Below, piece after piece: positions 8,596 through 17,236 of a stretch of DNA of 64,000 nucleotides. The translations under genes were made by a program, and so were the position numbers. Source of the DNA: Phycisphaerales bacterium. GTDB lineage: Bacteria; Planctomycetota; Phycisphaerae; Phycisphaerales; SM1A02. Every line of letters begins with the position of its first letter. Position 1 is the first letter of the stretch. A model generated the notes under the pieces. It saw only the letters and a list, made by a program, of their open reading frames with translations, made no database searches and had not been told where the DNA came from. The DNA lies in contig SIAP01000005.1 in NCBI GenBank assembly GCA_009691725.1, positions 1 through 64,000 on the forward strand. The letters run 5' to 3'.

Positions 8596-9402
8596 ATGAC
8601 CGATGTACTCAAAAGAATTGTCGCTCGCAAACGACGCGAAGTGGAGGCAGCGAAAACGGCGCAGCCCCTCGAAGTGCTCAAGGAACGCATCTCAGAACTC
8701 GGACGAACACGCAATTTCTTCCAGGCGGTCGTCGACCACGGCAACACTTCTCGATCTCGGCTGATCGCCGAAGTAAAGCACAAGAGTCCATCGGCAGGAG
8801 TGATTCGCAAGGATTTCGATCCCGTCGCCATCGCTCGACAATATCACGCCGGCGGAGCTGCGGCGATCTCCTGCCTCACGGACGGCGCAGACTTTGGCGG
8901 AAAGCTCGAGTCCATCCATGCAATTCGAGATGCGATTCCACTGCCTGTGCTGCGCAAGGACTTCATCATTGATCCCTATCAAATCTGGGAGTCGCGTGCA
9001 GCTGGCGCGGATGCGGTCTTGCTGATCGCCGAGTGCCTTCGCGAGAGCGAGATCATCGACTTTCAAATCCTGTGCGTTGAGTTAGGAATGACCATCCTCT
9101 TGGAGGTGCATGACGCCGACAACCTTTGCCGCGTCATGAGCCACGTCGGATTCCCGCACGCTGGCTACGCACTTCTTGGGATCAACAATCGCAACTTGCG
9201 AACGATGACGACAGACATCAACCATTCGCTTCGCATGGCCGACCTCGTGGAGGACGCACGGATTCTGGTGAGCGAATCGGGGATCACGACACCTGACGAC
9301 TTGCGGCGACTACGCAGTCACGGGATTCACATCGTGCTGGTCGGCGAACATTTGATGCGGCAGGGTGACATCGCCACCGCGACTCGTGAACTCTTGAGTT
9401 GA
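8596..9402 (+). CDS. trpC: Indole-3-glycerol phosphate synthase
   Basis: Closes the indole ring from carboxyphenylamino-deoxyribulose phosphate, the fourth step of tryptophan synthesis; a (beta/alpha)8 barrel in the cytosol. The 268 residues match a stand-alone enzyme. Motifs seen: LIAEVKHKSPSAG (substrate Lys), AAAISCLTD, LRKDFIIDPYQIWES, LLEVHDADNLCR, LGINNRNLRTM and LVSESGI. The longer frame from 8410 is antisense to the protease gene, so I start at ATG 8596 (MTDVLKRIVARKRREV), where family alignments begin. No other trp biosynthetic gene is in the window; the trp genes are dispersed, with trpS nearby but on the other strand. It is convergent with asd, 3 bp apart. Confidence 0.96.
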   Translation: MTDVLKRIVARKRREVEAAKTAQPLEVLKERISELGRTRNFFQAVVDHGNTSRSRLIAEVKHKSPSAGVIRKDFDPVAIARQYHAGGAAAISCLTDGADFGGKLESIHAIRDAIPLPVLRKDFIIDPYQIWESRAAGADAVLLIAECLRESEIIDFQILCVELGMTILLEVHDADNLCRVMSHVGFPHAGYALLGINNRNLRTMTTDINHSLRMADLVEDARILVSESGITTPDDLRRLRSHGIHIVLVGEHLMRQGDIATATRELLS

Positions 9403-9405
9403 CCG

Positions 9406-10446
9406 TCAGCTGGTGATGCCCACAACATCGCGAGCACGAATCAACTCTGCGATGCGCCACCCTGTGAGCGCGGCGCCAATGCGAATCTGATCGCCCGCCA
9501 CAAACATCTGCAAACCCATGCCCGGTTCGAGACTCCAATCCGCTCTGATCCGACCCACCAGCACCGGGTCCTTCCCTGCTGCATCGAGTGGTTCTGGAAA
9601 ACGATTGTTGGCGCGGTCATCAACGACCTGCACCCCAGGCGCGTTGCGCAGGATCTCGCGCGCCTGCGACTCGATCATCGCACTGGCGAACTCCAAGCCA
9701 ATGGCTTCGCAGTGCGCGCGCACGACCGGCACGCGCACGCATGTTGCCGTGACACGCACCGACGAGTCGTTCCAAATCTTGCGTGTCTCGTGCAGAAGTT
9801 TGGATTCCTCCTCGTTGTAACCCTCGACTCCAACCGTGCTGTTGTGACTGAAACAGTTGAAGAGATACTGCCGTCCAAAAATATCTGTTTTCATCGGACG
9901 GTCATTGCAGAAGTCGTGCGCCTGCGACAACAGTTCACGCATCGCAGCAGCGCCAGCTCCGCTTGCAGCTTGATAGGTCGCAATCGTCATGCGCTTGACC
10001 TGCGCAACGCGGTGAAGCGGCGTCACAGCAACGAGCGCCACAATCGTCGAACAGTTTGGAACTGCGACGATGGATGGCTTGTCACATGAATCGAGCGCGC
10101 TGGCATTCACTTCTGGGATGATCAGTGGAACCTGATCGTCCATACGAAACGCACTGGAGTTATCCACGACCCACGCTCCGGACCCAACGGCCTGCGGCGC
10201 CCACGCCTTGGAGATCCCCTTTCCGGCAGAGAAAAACGCGACATCGACGCCGTCGAAGCAGTGCGGAGAGAGTGACTCGACGACCACTTCGCGATGACCC
10301 ACGGTGATCTTTCGACCCGCAGACTGCGGGCTTGCGAAGAGCCGAATACGGTCGACCAACGCCCCGCTCGAACTCAAGATTTGGATGAACTCGGCGCCAA
10401 CCGCGCCCGTTGCGCCGACGACTGCGACCGTGAATTTGCTTGTCAT
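9406..10446 (-). CDS. asd: Aspartate-semialdehyde dehydrogenase
   Basis: NADPH-dependent reduction of aspartyl phosphate to aspartate semialdehyde, the branch point to lysine/diaminopimelate, threonine and methionine. The 346 residues start at ATG 10446 with the nucleotide-binding motif VAVVGATGAVGAEF. The catalytic Cys lies in VPNCSTIVAL, and the substrate region YQAASGAGAAAM and the His-containing RVPVVRAHCEAI are present. The open frame to 10680 upstream is not supported. A 15-bp inverted repeat (10447-10461) abuts the start and includes its GGAGA ribosome site. Confidence 0.97.
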   Translation of the reverse strand: MTSKFTVAVVGATGAVGAEFIQILSSSGALVDRIRLFASPQSAGRKITVGHREVVVESLSPHCFDGVDVAFFSAGKGISKAWAPQAVGSGAWVVDNSSAFRMDDQVPLIIPEVNASALDSCDKPSIVAVPNCSTIVALVAVTPLHRVAQVKRMTIATYQAASGAGAAAMRELLSQAHDFCNDRPMKTDIFGRQYLFNCFSHNSTVGVEGYNEEESKLLHETRKIWNDSSVRVTATCVRVPVVRAHCEAIGLEFASAMIESQAREILRNAPGVQVVDDRANNRFPEPLDAAGKDPVLVGRIRADWSLEPGMGLQMFVAGDQIRIGAALTGWRIAELIRARDVVGITS

Positions 10447-10461
10447 TGGAGAATTTCTCCA
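10447..10461 (-). promoter_or_regulatory. Inverted repeat spanning the asd ribosome-binding site
   Basis: TGGAGAA and TTCTCCA arms separated by one base, ending immediately before the asd ATG. On the minus strand the first arm supplies the GGAGA Shine-Dalgarno core. With a one-base spacer it cannot form a tight RNA hairpin, so a protein-binding site or chance is more likely than a translational switch. Confidence 0.25.
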
Positions 10462-10488
10462 GAGAAATCTGCCGCTCCGCTTGCCATT

Positions 10489-10517
10489 TTGAAACTGTAT
10501 CGTAAGGTGTTTACGCT
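10489..10517 (+). promoter_or_regulatory. Possible promoter of the GG-peptide gene with overlapping inverted repeat
   Basis: TTGAAA at 10489-10494 and TACGCT at 10512-10517 are separated by 17 bases, a sigma-70-like arrangement with a weak -10. The inverted repeat CGTAA-N5-TTACG (10501-10515) overlaps the spacer and -10 and could be an operator. It lies 54 bases before the peptide start codon. By eye only. Confidence 0.3.
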
Positions 10518-10570
10518 TGAAGAGTTCGGTTGTGTAGACCGCCGCTCCCAAGGTCCGAGAGGAATCAACC

Positions 10571-10720
10571 ATGTCACCAAAGACAGCCAAAGCGTCAAAG
10601 ACCAAACCGAAGTCCGTCAAACTGACTGATGCCGAACTTGAGAAGGCAAGCGGAGGCGGCTCGAGCCGCGTCGCACGCAACTCGAGCGCATCTCGTCAAG
10701 CGCGGACACCGAAGCGCTAA
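10571..10720 (+). CDS. Putative double-glycine leader peptide (export substrate of the adjacent NHLM system)
   Basis: A 49-residue open frame with a strong AGAGGA ribosome site (10558-10563) 7 bases before the ATG. Residues 1-17 are Lys/Ser/Thr-rich. Residues 18-29 read LTDAELEKASGG, matching the consensus of GG-type bacteriocin leaders: Leu at -12, Glu at -8, Leu at -7 and GG at -2/-1. Cleavage after Gly29 would release a 20-residue core (Gly30-Arg49) with five Arg, one Lys and five Ser, and no Cys or aromatic residue. 124 bp downstream, on the other strand, ends an operon encoding an NHLM exporter with a C39 leader peptidase, the enzyme class that cuts such leaders. Leader and context are seen in the sequence; that it is a secreted antimicrobial or signalling peptide is inference. 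It could also be a small basic cytosolic protein. Confidence 0.6.
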   Translation: MSPKTAKASKTKPKSVKLTDAELEKASGGGSSRVARNSSASRQARTPKR

Positions 10721-10844
10721 TCCAGCGCGTCTGATCGACGAACACTATCGAAGTGACTGTTTGCATGTGGTCGGCGACCGTTCTCTGCTCCTGAACGGCC
10801 GCTGATCCCTTTTTTGTTGTGCTCGATGACGGATCACCGTGTGG

Positions 10845-13526
10845 TTAGATTCGATCCCGATGTTTTGAATCGATCATCTGCCGATGCGCCATCTCCAGAA
10901 AGGGGCCGGCAACTGCGATGAGTTCAGCGAAAGATCCAGACTGCACGATGCGCCCAGACTCCATCACGTAGATCCGATCAACATTGCGCACCGTGCTCAG
11001 TCGATGCGCGACAATGATCCGCGTGGCATCAAGTGTCTCGAGGCTCGCGACCACCTGGGACTGCGAGACCTCGTCGAGTGCACTGGTCGCCTCGTCGAAG
11101 ATCAGGATGCGCGGGCGTGTCACGAGCGCGCGGGCAATCATCAGTTTCTGGATTTGTCCTCCCGAAAGCGTTTGATCGGTGACATACGTGTGCACCCCCA
11201 TCGGCATCTCATCCACCTCGTCGCGGAACCCGGCGGCAGCGATCGCAGCAGCAGCATCACGCGCTGTAAACAGCGTGCTGCCCACAATGTTGTCGAGAAT
11301 GCTGCCAGGAATGACGCGCGTGTTCTGCACGACCGCCCCAATCTGTCGACGAACGGACACGACATCCAATCGACCCAGCGCCTTCCCATCAAAACTCACC
11401 TCTCCAAGTTCGGGCACGCGCATCCCGAGGATCAACTGGGTCAGCGTGGACTTGCCACATCCTGAGCCACCAACGATCGCCACACTCTCGCCCGCAGCGA
11501 TGTGCATCGTGACACCAGAGAGAACTTCATTGGCACTTCCCGGATAGGTAAAGTGGACATCATCGATATCGATTCTGCCGCAGAGGACTCCGGGTTGCTC
11601 GCGATCTGCTGTGCGCTCCACCGGTGCGTTCAGGATGGGGGCGATACGGCGAAGAATCGAGCGCAGCGATGCGAGGTCTCCCAACCGTTCGCCAAACTCA
11701 AGCACCGCATACAGCGCCGCGACGAAGGCACTATTGAACATGAGGTAGTGCGCAATATGATCGGTCGAACTGAGCAGTTGGGCCCCCACGGCACCGCCTG
11801 CATCGCCGGGCAGAAACATGATCCAGAAGATCATCATGCAGATCAATGGGAACGCGGTGGCAAAGATGTCGAAGATGCGTTCGAGTCTTCTGATGCGCAT
11901 CGTGGCCGATCGAACTGATCGAAACCGGTGCATCCATCTGAGCATCGCATACTGCTCACTTGCGGCACTGCGAATCGTGTCAATGCCTCCAATGAATTGC
12001 AGCACCATCGTGGCGAGTCGACCCTGACCTTCCAGCATGATGGTCGAACACTGGGCACGACCCGCGCTCAGAAGCAGGCTGAACAACACCGCCACGATGA
12101 GCAACCCGCCGCCGACATACGCCGCCGTGGTATTCACCAGCAGCATCACCACCAGATACATCAGCGAGAAGACGCCGGCCATGATTGCGGAGATTCCCGC
12201 GCCAGCGAGCAGTGTCTGGAGTTCTCCAACGGACAGAATGCGTTCTGCGAGATCGCCGCTGGTAAATGTTCGAAAGACCTCGGTCGGCATCCGCAAACAT
12301 CGATCCAGTATTCCGCCAAGTGCGCGTTTGGCGATCCGTGTCTCCGCCCGAAGCAACAGATTCGAGACGACATATCCGCATGCAGCAGCGGTCAGCGTGG
12401 TCCCGAACAGGACGAATCCCAGAAAGAGGATCCCCATTCGATCACCACTGGGCAACACACGCGCCACGAGGATGCCAGTGGCGATCGGAATCGCGAGATT
12501 GACGAGCGTTGCGATCCCGCTGACCACAAACGCCCGCACGAAATCGCGCTCGGATCCGTGGATCGCGAAACGGAGAAACTGCGCAATCGAAGATTGCTCG
12601 TGCGCGAGCGTGGGATGAAACTGCGAGGCTGTCGGGGTGAGTTGCGCCGCGAATGCATGATCGACGACGACAGGACCCTGCGTCGCGCCCGCTGAGTGAA
12701 TGAATGCCACCAGTCCATTGGCACTCGGCAAGATTGCGACGGGTGCCTGATCCTCGTTGCGAAATGTCAGCAACGCACCGACACTTGAGTTCCACCAGCC
12801 GGGATCGAGAAACACAGGGCGAATCCCAAGGCCAGCGACATGTGCGAAAATTTGTTCTGGTCGGCGGGTGTTGTCTCTTGGGATTCGACTTGGGATGCGC
12901 GCTGGTGCGCAGCCAATCTCAAGTGCGATCTGCGTGCACGCACGGACAATCGGCGGAAGTCGGGCATCTGGAAGTTCGTTCCCCATCGACGCACCCGGAG
13001 CAAGCATCGACTTCAGTTCTTCTGGAAACGACAATCGACTGATCGCGACATTGACCAATCTCCGAAGGTGTCGCTCGAATGACGACTCGATCACTGCGTC
13101 ACCCAACCGCACAAGTTCCGCCGCACATCGCTGGCAGGCGACATCGAGCGGACAGTGCGTCGACAGCGTCGATCCACATGCGACAAGCGTTGCGCCCAGC
13201 GCAGAGCAGAGAGCTCTCTCCGGCGCAGATCCTGCGGCGACTGTGCTGATACTCGCGCCAGGAACACGAAGGAACTCTGCCTCGGACACTGGCACGACTT
13301 CGACGCCAGCCACCGGTCCGACGAATGCTGCACCCGTCGACAACACGCCAATTCTGTGCCGACGACTCCCCGCATGACGCCTCGCAAAGAGCACGACCCT
13401 GCCCCGCACCAGCACCATCAGATCTGACAGTTCTTCAAGTTGCAATGGTCCACGGCGATCGAGATAGACGCTCTCACCATGCAACGTCTGCGCAGCGTGA
13501 ATGGCTGGATGAAGGAGATCGCTCAC
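10845..13526 (-). CDS. NHLM-type bacteriocin export ABC transporter, ATP-binding/permease protein
   Basis: Second ABC half-transporter of an NHLM-type system, 893 residues. The N-terminal ~350 residues are a large soluble region without a C39 peptidase signature, as known for the partner subunit of these pairs. A six-helix ABC exporter domain follows (about 350-620), then an ATPase with Walker A VGGSGCGKST, signature TLSGGQIQKLMIARAL and Walker B ILIFDEATSALD. The start overlaps the stop of the upstream peptidase-ABC gene by 4 bp (ATGA), so the two are translated together and probably form a heterodimer. It is the last gene of the operon. Confidence 0.88.
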   Translation of the reverse strand: MSDLLHPAIHAAQTLHGESVYLDRRGPLQLEELSDLMVLVRGRVVLFARRHAGSRRHRIGVLSTGAAFVGPVAGVEVVPVSEAEFLRVPGASISTVAAGSAPERALCSALGATLVACGSTLSTHCPLDVACQRCAAELVRLGDAVIESSFERHLRRLVNVAISRLSFPEELKSMLAPGASMGNELPDARLPPIVRACTQIALEIGCAPARIPSRIPRDNTRRPEQIFAHVAGLGIRPVFLDPGWWNSSVGALLTFRNEDQAPVAILPSANGLVAFIHSAGATQGPVVVDHAFAAQLTPTASQFHPTLAHEQSSIAQFLRFAIHGSERDFVRAFVVSGIATLVNLAIPIATGILVARVLPSGDRMGILFLGFVLFGTTLTAAACGYVVSNLLLRAETRIAKRALGGILDRCLRMPTEVFRTFTSGDLAERILSVGELQTLLAGAGISAIMAGVFSLMYLVVMLLVNTTAAYVGGGLLIVAVLFSLLLSAGRAQCSTIMLEGQGRLATMVLQFIGGIDTIRSAASEQYAMLRWMHRFRSVRSATMRIRRLERIFDIFATAFPLICMMIFWIMFLPGDAGGAVGAQLLSSTDHIAHYLMFNSAFVAALYAVLEFGERLGDLASLRSILRRIAPILNAPVERTADREQPGVLCGRIDIDDVHFTYPGSANEVLSGVTMHIAAGESVAIVGGSGCGKSTLTQLILGMRVPELGEVSFDGKALGRLDVVSVRRQIGAVVQNTRVIPGSILDNIVGSTLFTARDAAAAIAAAGFRDEVDEMPMGVHTYVTDQTLSGGQIQKLMIARALVTRPRILIFDEATSALDEVSQSQVVASLETLDATRIIVAHRLSTVRNVDRIYVMESGRIVQSGSFAELIAVAGPFLEMAHRQMIDSKHRDRI

Positions 13527-15745
13527 GACCCATCCCCCGCCACAAGTTCGTGATAGACGCCACCCAAGGCGAGTAGTTGATCGTGCGTTCCGCGCTCGAC
13601 GACCTCGCCCTGATCCATCACGATGATCTCATCGGCATCGCGAATCGTGCTCAAGCGATGGGCTACCACCAGGCAGGTGATGCCACGATGACGCAGTGCT
13701 TCATCGAGTGCGAGTTCGGTCACAGGATCCAGCGCGCTGGTCGCTTCATCCATGATCAGGATTGCGGGGCGCCGGGCGAGTGCGCGTGCGATATCCAGTC
13801 GCTGCGCTTCGCCCCCCGAGAAATTGCTCCCGCCCTCGGCGACCTGCTGATCGAGTCCTCCGCGATGCGTGATGAGGTGCGAGAGTTGCGCATCATCGAG
13901 CGCTTCGGCAATCCATCCATCCGGAATGTCGGGGTTCCACAGCGAGATGTTTTCACGGATCGTTCCCTCAAAGAATGCGGCGCGCTGAAAGACCGTTGCG
14001 ATACTCGCCGCGCGCACATGACGGGGAATCTGCGCGAGTGCCTGACCATCGATCAGGATGTCGCCCTCCCACGGATCGATCAGTCCTGCGGCGAGCCGAG
14101 CAACAGTGGACTTTCCAGAGCCAGTCGATCCAACGATTGCCACTCGTCCGCCCGCAGCAATCTTCAGCGAGAAATGCGCGAGCAGAGGCTCCTGTCCATG
14201 TCCGTACCCAAAGGTAATGTCACGCAATTCCAACGAGCCATGTGCGTATTCGATCTCCTGTGCATCATCCACATCGGGATCGATCGCCAGGCGATCCACG
14301 GCATGGCACATGACATCGTCCAGTCGACCAAGATCTGCGCGCACCGTTTGGATCTCGCGAATCAACTCGGCAAGCTGCGTGACCGGAGACATGAATCCCA
14401 GCAACAGAATCTGCAGCGCGAGCAGTGTTCCGATCGACATCGATCCTTGCATCACTTGCCACCCACCCAACGAGAGGACCAACACCGACACCACCAGCGC
14501 TTGGAACCACGCAGGCACAATGCTCACTGCATTCGACAGGAGACTCGCCCGCTGCCGCGCCGCGCTCACCCGTTCAGCAAATCCCATCGACCGTCCAAAG
14601 AAGTCCGCCTCGCGACCGCCAGCCTTGAGCGATTCCAAGGTCAGCAACCCCGCGATGATCGCGCCCTGCTTCATGCCTTCCTGTTGTTGTAACGATTGCG
14701 CCTGATCCACTCGAGACCGAGCCACGCAATAGAGGAGGGTGAGTGTTGCGACCACCGCCACGAGCGCGATGATCCCCATGGGAATGTTGTTCAACGCGAT
14801 CGCCACAAGAAATGCCAGAAGCGTCAAGACCTGAATGATGGCGGGGGCAAATTTTGAGGCGAGCAGCCCGGCAATCGCATCATTGCTCTGCACGCGCTCC
14901 GCAATGTCTCCGGGATATCGCTGTCCGAAAAATGAAGTCGGCATTCGAAAGAGTTGGTGGAGAAAGTCGGAAGTGCGTTCGAGCGACAGTTGTTGTTCCA
15001 GTCTGGCGAGCATGACTTGCTGGATGACAATCAACCCTGTTTCAAGAATCATGGCAATCACCGCGCCACCAAGGATCCACGGCAACCAGTCGGAGCGCCC
15101 TTCTGCAAGCACACCGTCGACGAATGTTGCAGCGATTCCCGGCAACGCGACGAGTGGAACGGCGAGCAAGAGCCCCACGAACACCGTCAACCACACCGCC
15201 ATGCCTGCACCGCGCATCCACCCTGTGACCAGATTCAATGACGATGGCGGTCCACCCGTCGGTTGAAAACTTTCGCCTGGTTCCATCTGGATGACCACAC
15301 CCGAGAACTCTTGATTGAATTCGTCAGGGGTGACGAGTCGTCGACCCTGTGCGGGATCCATGATGCGATAGCCGCGACGCGTCCATCCCTCGAGCACCAC
15401 GAAATGATTGAGCCCCCAAAATAGAATTGCGGGCAATGTGATCTCATCGAGTGCATCGGTTTCGCAGCGAATTCCCTCCGCTTCAAGTTCAAAGTGCCTC
15501 GCGGCTCGCACGATTCGCAGCGCATTGGAGCCATCACGATCCACGCCGACAGCCTCGCGAACCTCTTCAAGGGGTCGGTATGCGCGGTAATACGCCAAGA
15601 CGCTCGCCAAACTCGCAGCGCCGCACTCCGCGGCGACAACTTGCATCGTTGTTGGAACTCGAACAGAGCGCGCCTTTCCCGGCGGAAACTCAACCAATTC
15701 ATCGGGTGCGTCTGCTTCGACCTCGGGCGACTCTTCGCCGCTCAT
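13523..15745 (-). CDS. NHLM-type bacteriocin export ABC transporter, C39 peptidase/permease/ATP-binding protein
   Basis: 740-residue peptidase-containing ABC transporter (PCAT). The N-terminal C39 domain has its full catalytic set: Cys41 in QVVAAECGAASL, His114 in LNHFVVLEG and Asp130 in MDPAQG, so leader cleavage should be active. A six-helix exporter domain spans roughly residues 165-470. The ATPase has VGSTGSGKST, NFSGGEAQRLDIARAL and LIMDEATSALD. PCATs cut double-glycine leaders and export the core across the inner membrane. It is coupled by 4-bp overlaps to the adaptor gene upstream and the second ABC gene downstream. Its likely substrate is the GG peptide at 10571-10720. Confidence 0.93.
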   Translation of the reverse strand: MSGEESPEVEADAPDELVEFPPGKARSVRVPTTMQVVAAECGAASLASVLAYYRAYRPLEEVREAVGVDRDGSNALRIVRAARHFELEAEGIRCETDALDEITLPAILFWGLNHFVVLEGWTRRGYRIMDPAQGRRLVTPDEFNQEFSGVVIQMEPGESFQPTGGPPSSLNLVTGWMRGAGMAVWLTVFVGLLLAVPLVALPGIAATFVDGVLAEGRSDWLPWILGGAVIAMILETGLIVIQQVMLARLEQQLSLERTSDFLHQLFRMPTSFFGQRYPGDIAERVQSNDAIAGLLASKFAPAIIQVLTLLAFLVAIALNNIPMGIIALVAVVATLTLLYCVARSRVDQAQSLQQQEGMKQGAIIAGLLTLESLKAGGREADFFGRSMGFAERVSAARQRASLLSNAVSIVPAWFQALVVSVLVLSLGGWQVMQGSMSIGTLLALQILLLGFMSPVTQLAELIREIQTVRADLGRLDDVMCHAVDRLAIDPDVDDAQEIEYAHGSLELRDITFGYGHGQEPLLAHFSLKIAAGGRVAIVGSTGSGKSTVARLAAGLIDPWEGDILIDGQALAQIPRHVRAASIATVFQRAAFFEGTIRENISLWNPDIPDGWIAEALDDAQLSHLITHRGGLDQQVAEGGSNFSGGEAQRLDIARALARRPAILIMDEATSALDPVTELALDEALRHRGITCLVVAHRLSTIRDADEIIVMDQGEVVERGTHDQLLALGGVYHELVAGDGS

Positions 15746-16611
15746 GGCGACGAACCAGCGATCTGTCCCATGCCAGGCAAGAGCAGTGCGATGGGTCGAA
15801 TTTGGCCGACAGTGACTTCGATGTCGCAGGGAGTGCCGTTGCTGACTGCGGACGATCGGTCCGATGATGTGGTCCAGCGCAGACCACCTTGTCCGTTGGG
15901 GTCGCAGTCAATGGCAACCACGAATGCGGTCACGGTTCCGAACCGCTCGCGGATCGACTCGATCACCCCCGCACTCGGCACCCGTCCAAACATCTGATCT
16001 GGACCAGTGACGAATCCATCGATCGATGAAACTTGTCCAATGGCCTGCGCGTCACCGTAGGAATCGCCGTTGCTGAATGCGGCGCGCACTGGCATCCCAA
16101 TCTCAATGCGCTTCCCTTCAGCGAGCGGCACGAATGCGATGCAGGTTGGAGCGTCGCCGCCAGTGGCGATGAGCGCGATGATCTGACCCTTTGTGACAAA
16201 GTCCCAAACTTCGGTTTCGACTGAGACGATGGTTCCATCGGCAGACGCGAGCACCTGAGTCGACGCGTCGGCGGCCGAAGCACTCGCCGAAACAATGGCG
16301 ATGCATTCGCCGGCCAGCACGTGATCGCCATCGCGCTTGCGCATTTCGCGAATCAGTCCTTCCATCGGCGCATTGACCGTGTCAAGACGTTCGCCGCGCA
16401 AAAAGATTCCGCTGCCGATCACTGTGAGTGGGATGCGCCCAGCAAAGCCCCACACCACGACGGCCGCCAAGAGCAACGCAAGCGCAGCGGTCACCACCCA
16501 AATCTGAGGTGAGATCATGGGGCTCAGCGCATTCAGCCTGTTTCTGCCTCCTACGGATTGCAGTGCTTGCGCTCGAAAGATTTTTGCGCCGCCTTCAGAG
16601 CCAGGATTCAT
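15742..16611 (-). CDS. NHLM-type secretion adaptor (HlyD-like membrane fusion protein)
   Basis: 289 residues: a short cytosolic N-terminus, one membrane helix around residues 38-56 (ALALLLAAVVVWGFAG), then a periplasmic region with two lipoyl-like halves (NAPMEGLIREMRKRDGDHVLAGE and VETEVWDFVTKGQIIALIA). This is the membrane-fusion component that links the ABC pair to the cell envelope. It is the first gene of the export operon, with a 4-bp overlap to the peptidase-ABC gene. The stretch between helix and C-terminus is short and lacks the long coiled coil of classical HlyD, which fits the NHLM subfamily. No TolC-like outer-membrane partner lies in the window. Confidence 0.85.
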   Translation of the reverse strand: MNPGSEGGAKIFRAQALQSVGGRNRLNALSPMISPQIWVVTAALALLLAAVVVWGFAGRIPLTVIGSGIFLRGERLDTVNAPMEGLIREMRKRDGDHVLAGECIAIVSASASAADASTQVLASADGTIVSVETEVWDFVTKGQIIALIATGGDAPTCIAFVPLAEGKRIEIGMPVRAAFSNGDSYGDAQAIGQVSSIDGFVTGPDQMFGRVPSAGVIESIRERFGTVTAFVVAIDCDPNGQGGLRWTTSSDRSSAVSNGTPCDIEVTVGQIRPIALLLPGMGQIAGSSP

Positions 16612-16651
16612 GGAGCGCCAGAATACCGCTGAACAATGATTGCGTCAGAGG

Positions 16652-17056
16652 TCAGTCGGTCGGCACAGCGAAATAGAACCGTGCGACCCGCGCTTGAAAC
16701 GTCGACTTGTCGGGGCGCTCAAAAACATAATGCCCCTCCATCGTGCCCCACGCCGTCGTCAGTGGACAGAAGCTGGAATACTCGAACGATTCGCCGGGCG
16801 CGAGATCGGGATGCTGGCCAACAACACCTGGTCCATCGACATCGTGGCGCGTGCCATCCGCGTCAGCAATCTGCCACGAGCGATTCGTCAGACGGGCAGG
16901 CTCGGAGCCTTCATTGGTCATGCGCACGGTGTAGACAAAGATGAAGCGACCACGCTCAATATCGGAGTGGGACCGCACAAAACTCGGTTCCACGTGAATG
17001 CGAATCCCCTCGGTGAGTGCTTCGGAACTGAGTGACTTGGTCGCGGTCTGGGTCAT
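16652..17056 (-). CDS. apaG: ApaG family protein
   Basis: 134 residues from ATG 17056, a single Fn3-like ApaG fold. Motifs seen: GIRIHVEPSFV, FVYTVRMTNEGSEPARLTNRSWQIADADG, GPGVVGQHPDLAPGESFEYSSFCPL and GTMEGHYVF, all characteristic. Genetic work in enterobacteria tied ApaG to Co2+/Mg2+ homeostasis, but its molecular role is unknown. A longer open frame to 17191 crosses into the tRNA leader and is not used. The exporter operon starts 40 bp downstream on the same strand; read-through is possible, though a functional link is doubtful. Confidence 0.94.
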   Translation of the reverse strand: MTQTATKSLSSEALTEGIRIHVEPSFVRSHSDIERGRFIFVYTVRMTNEGSEPARLTNRSWQIADADGTRHDVDGPGVVGQHPDLAPGESFEYSSFCPLTTAWGTMEGHYVFERPDKSTFQARVARFYFAVPTD

Positions 17057-17165
17057 CGATACAAGGATAGTCACAGCAGGGTCGACGGAGTGATGTGCGA
17101 TGACACGAATCCTCGAGGGGCTCGTTGCTGAGCGCGTTTTCGCTAGCATGAAAAGCCAATCACTT

Positions 17166-17236
17166 TGGGGATTGGTGTAACGGTAGCACAACAGACTCTG
17201 ACTCTGTTTGTCCTAGTTCGAATCTAGGATCCCCAA
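17166..17236 (+). tRNA. tRNA-Gln (anticodon CUG)
   Basis: The 71 nt fold into a complete cloverleaf: acceptor TGGGGAT/ATCCCCA, D-arm starting GTGTAACGG, anticodon stem ACAGA/TCTGT around loop CTCTGAC (anticodon CTG, codon CAG), T-arm CCTAG-TTCGAAT-CTAGG and discriminator A. CCA is not encoded. TAGCAT at 17144-17149 could be its -10 box. Its 3' 18 bases are repeated four more times immediately downstream. Confidence 0.95.

Noticed and set aside
13577-14692. Plus-strand ORF (371 codons) inside the export operon
   Set aside because: Antisense to the peptidase-ABC gene; Arg/His-rich composition typical of shadow frames here.
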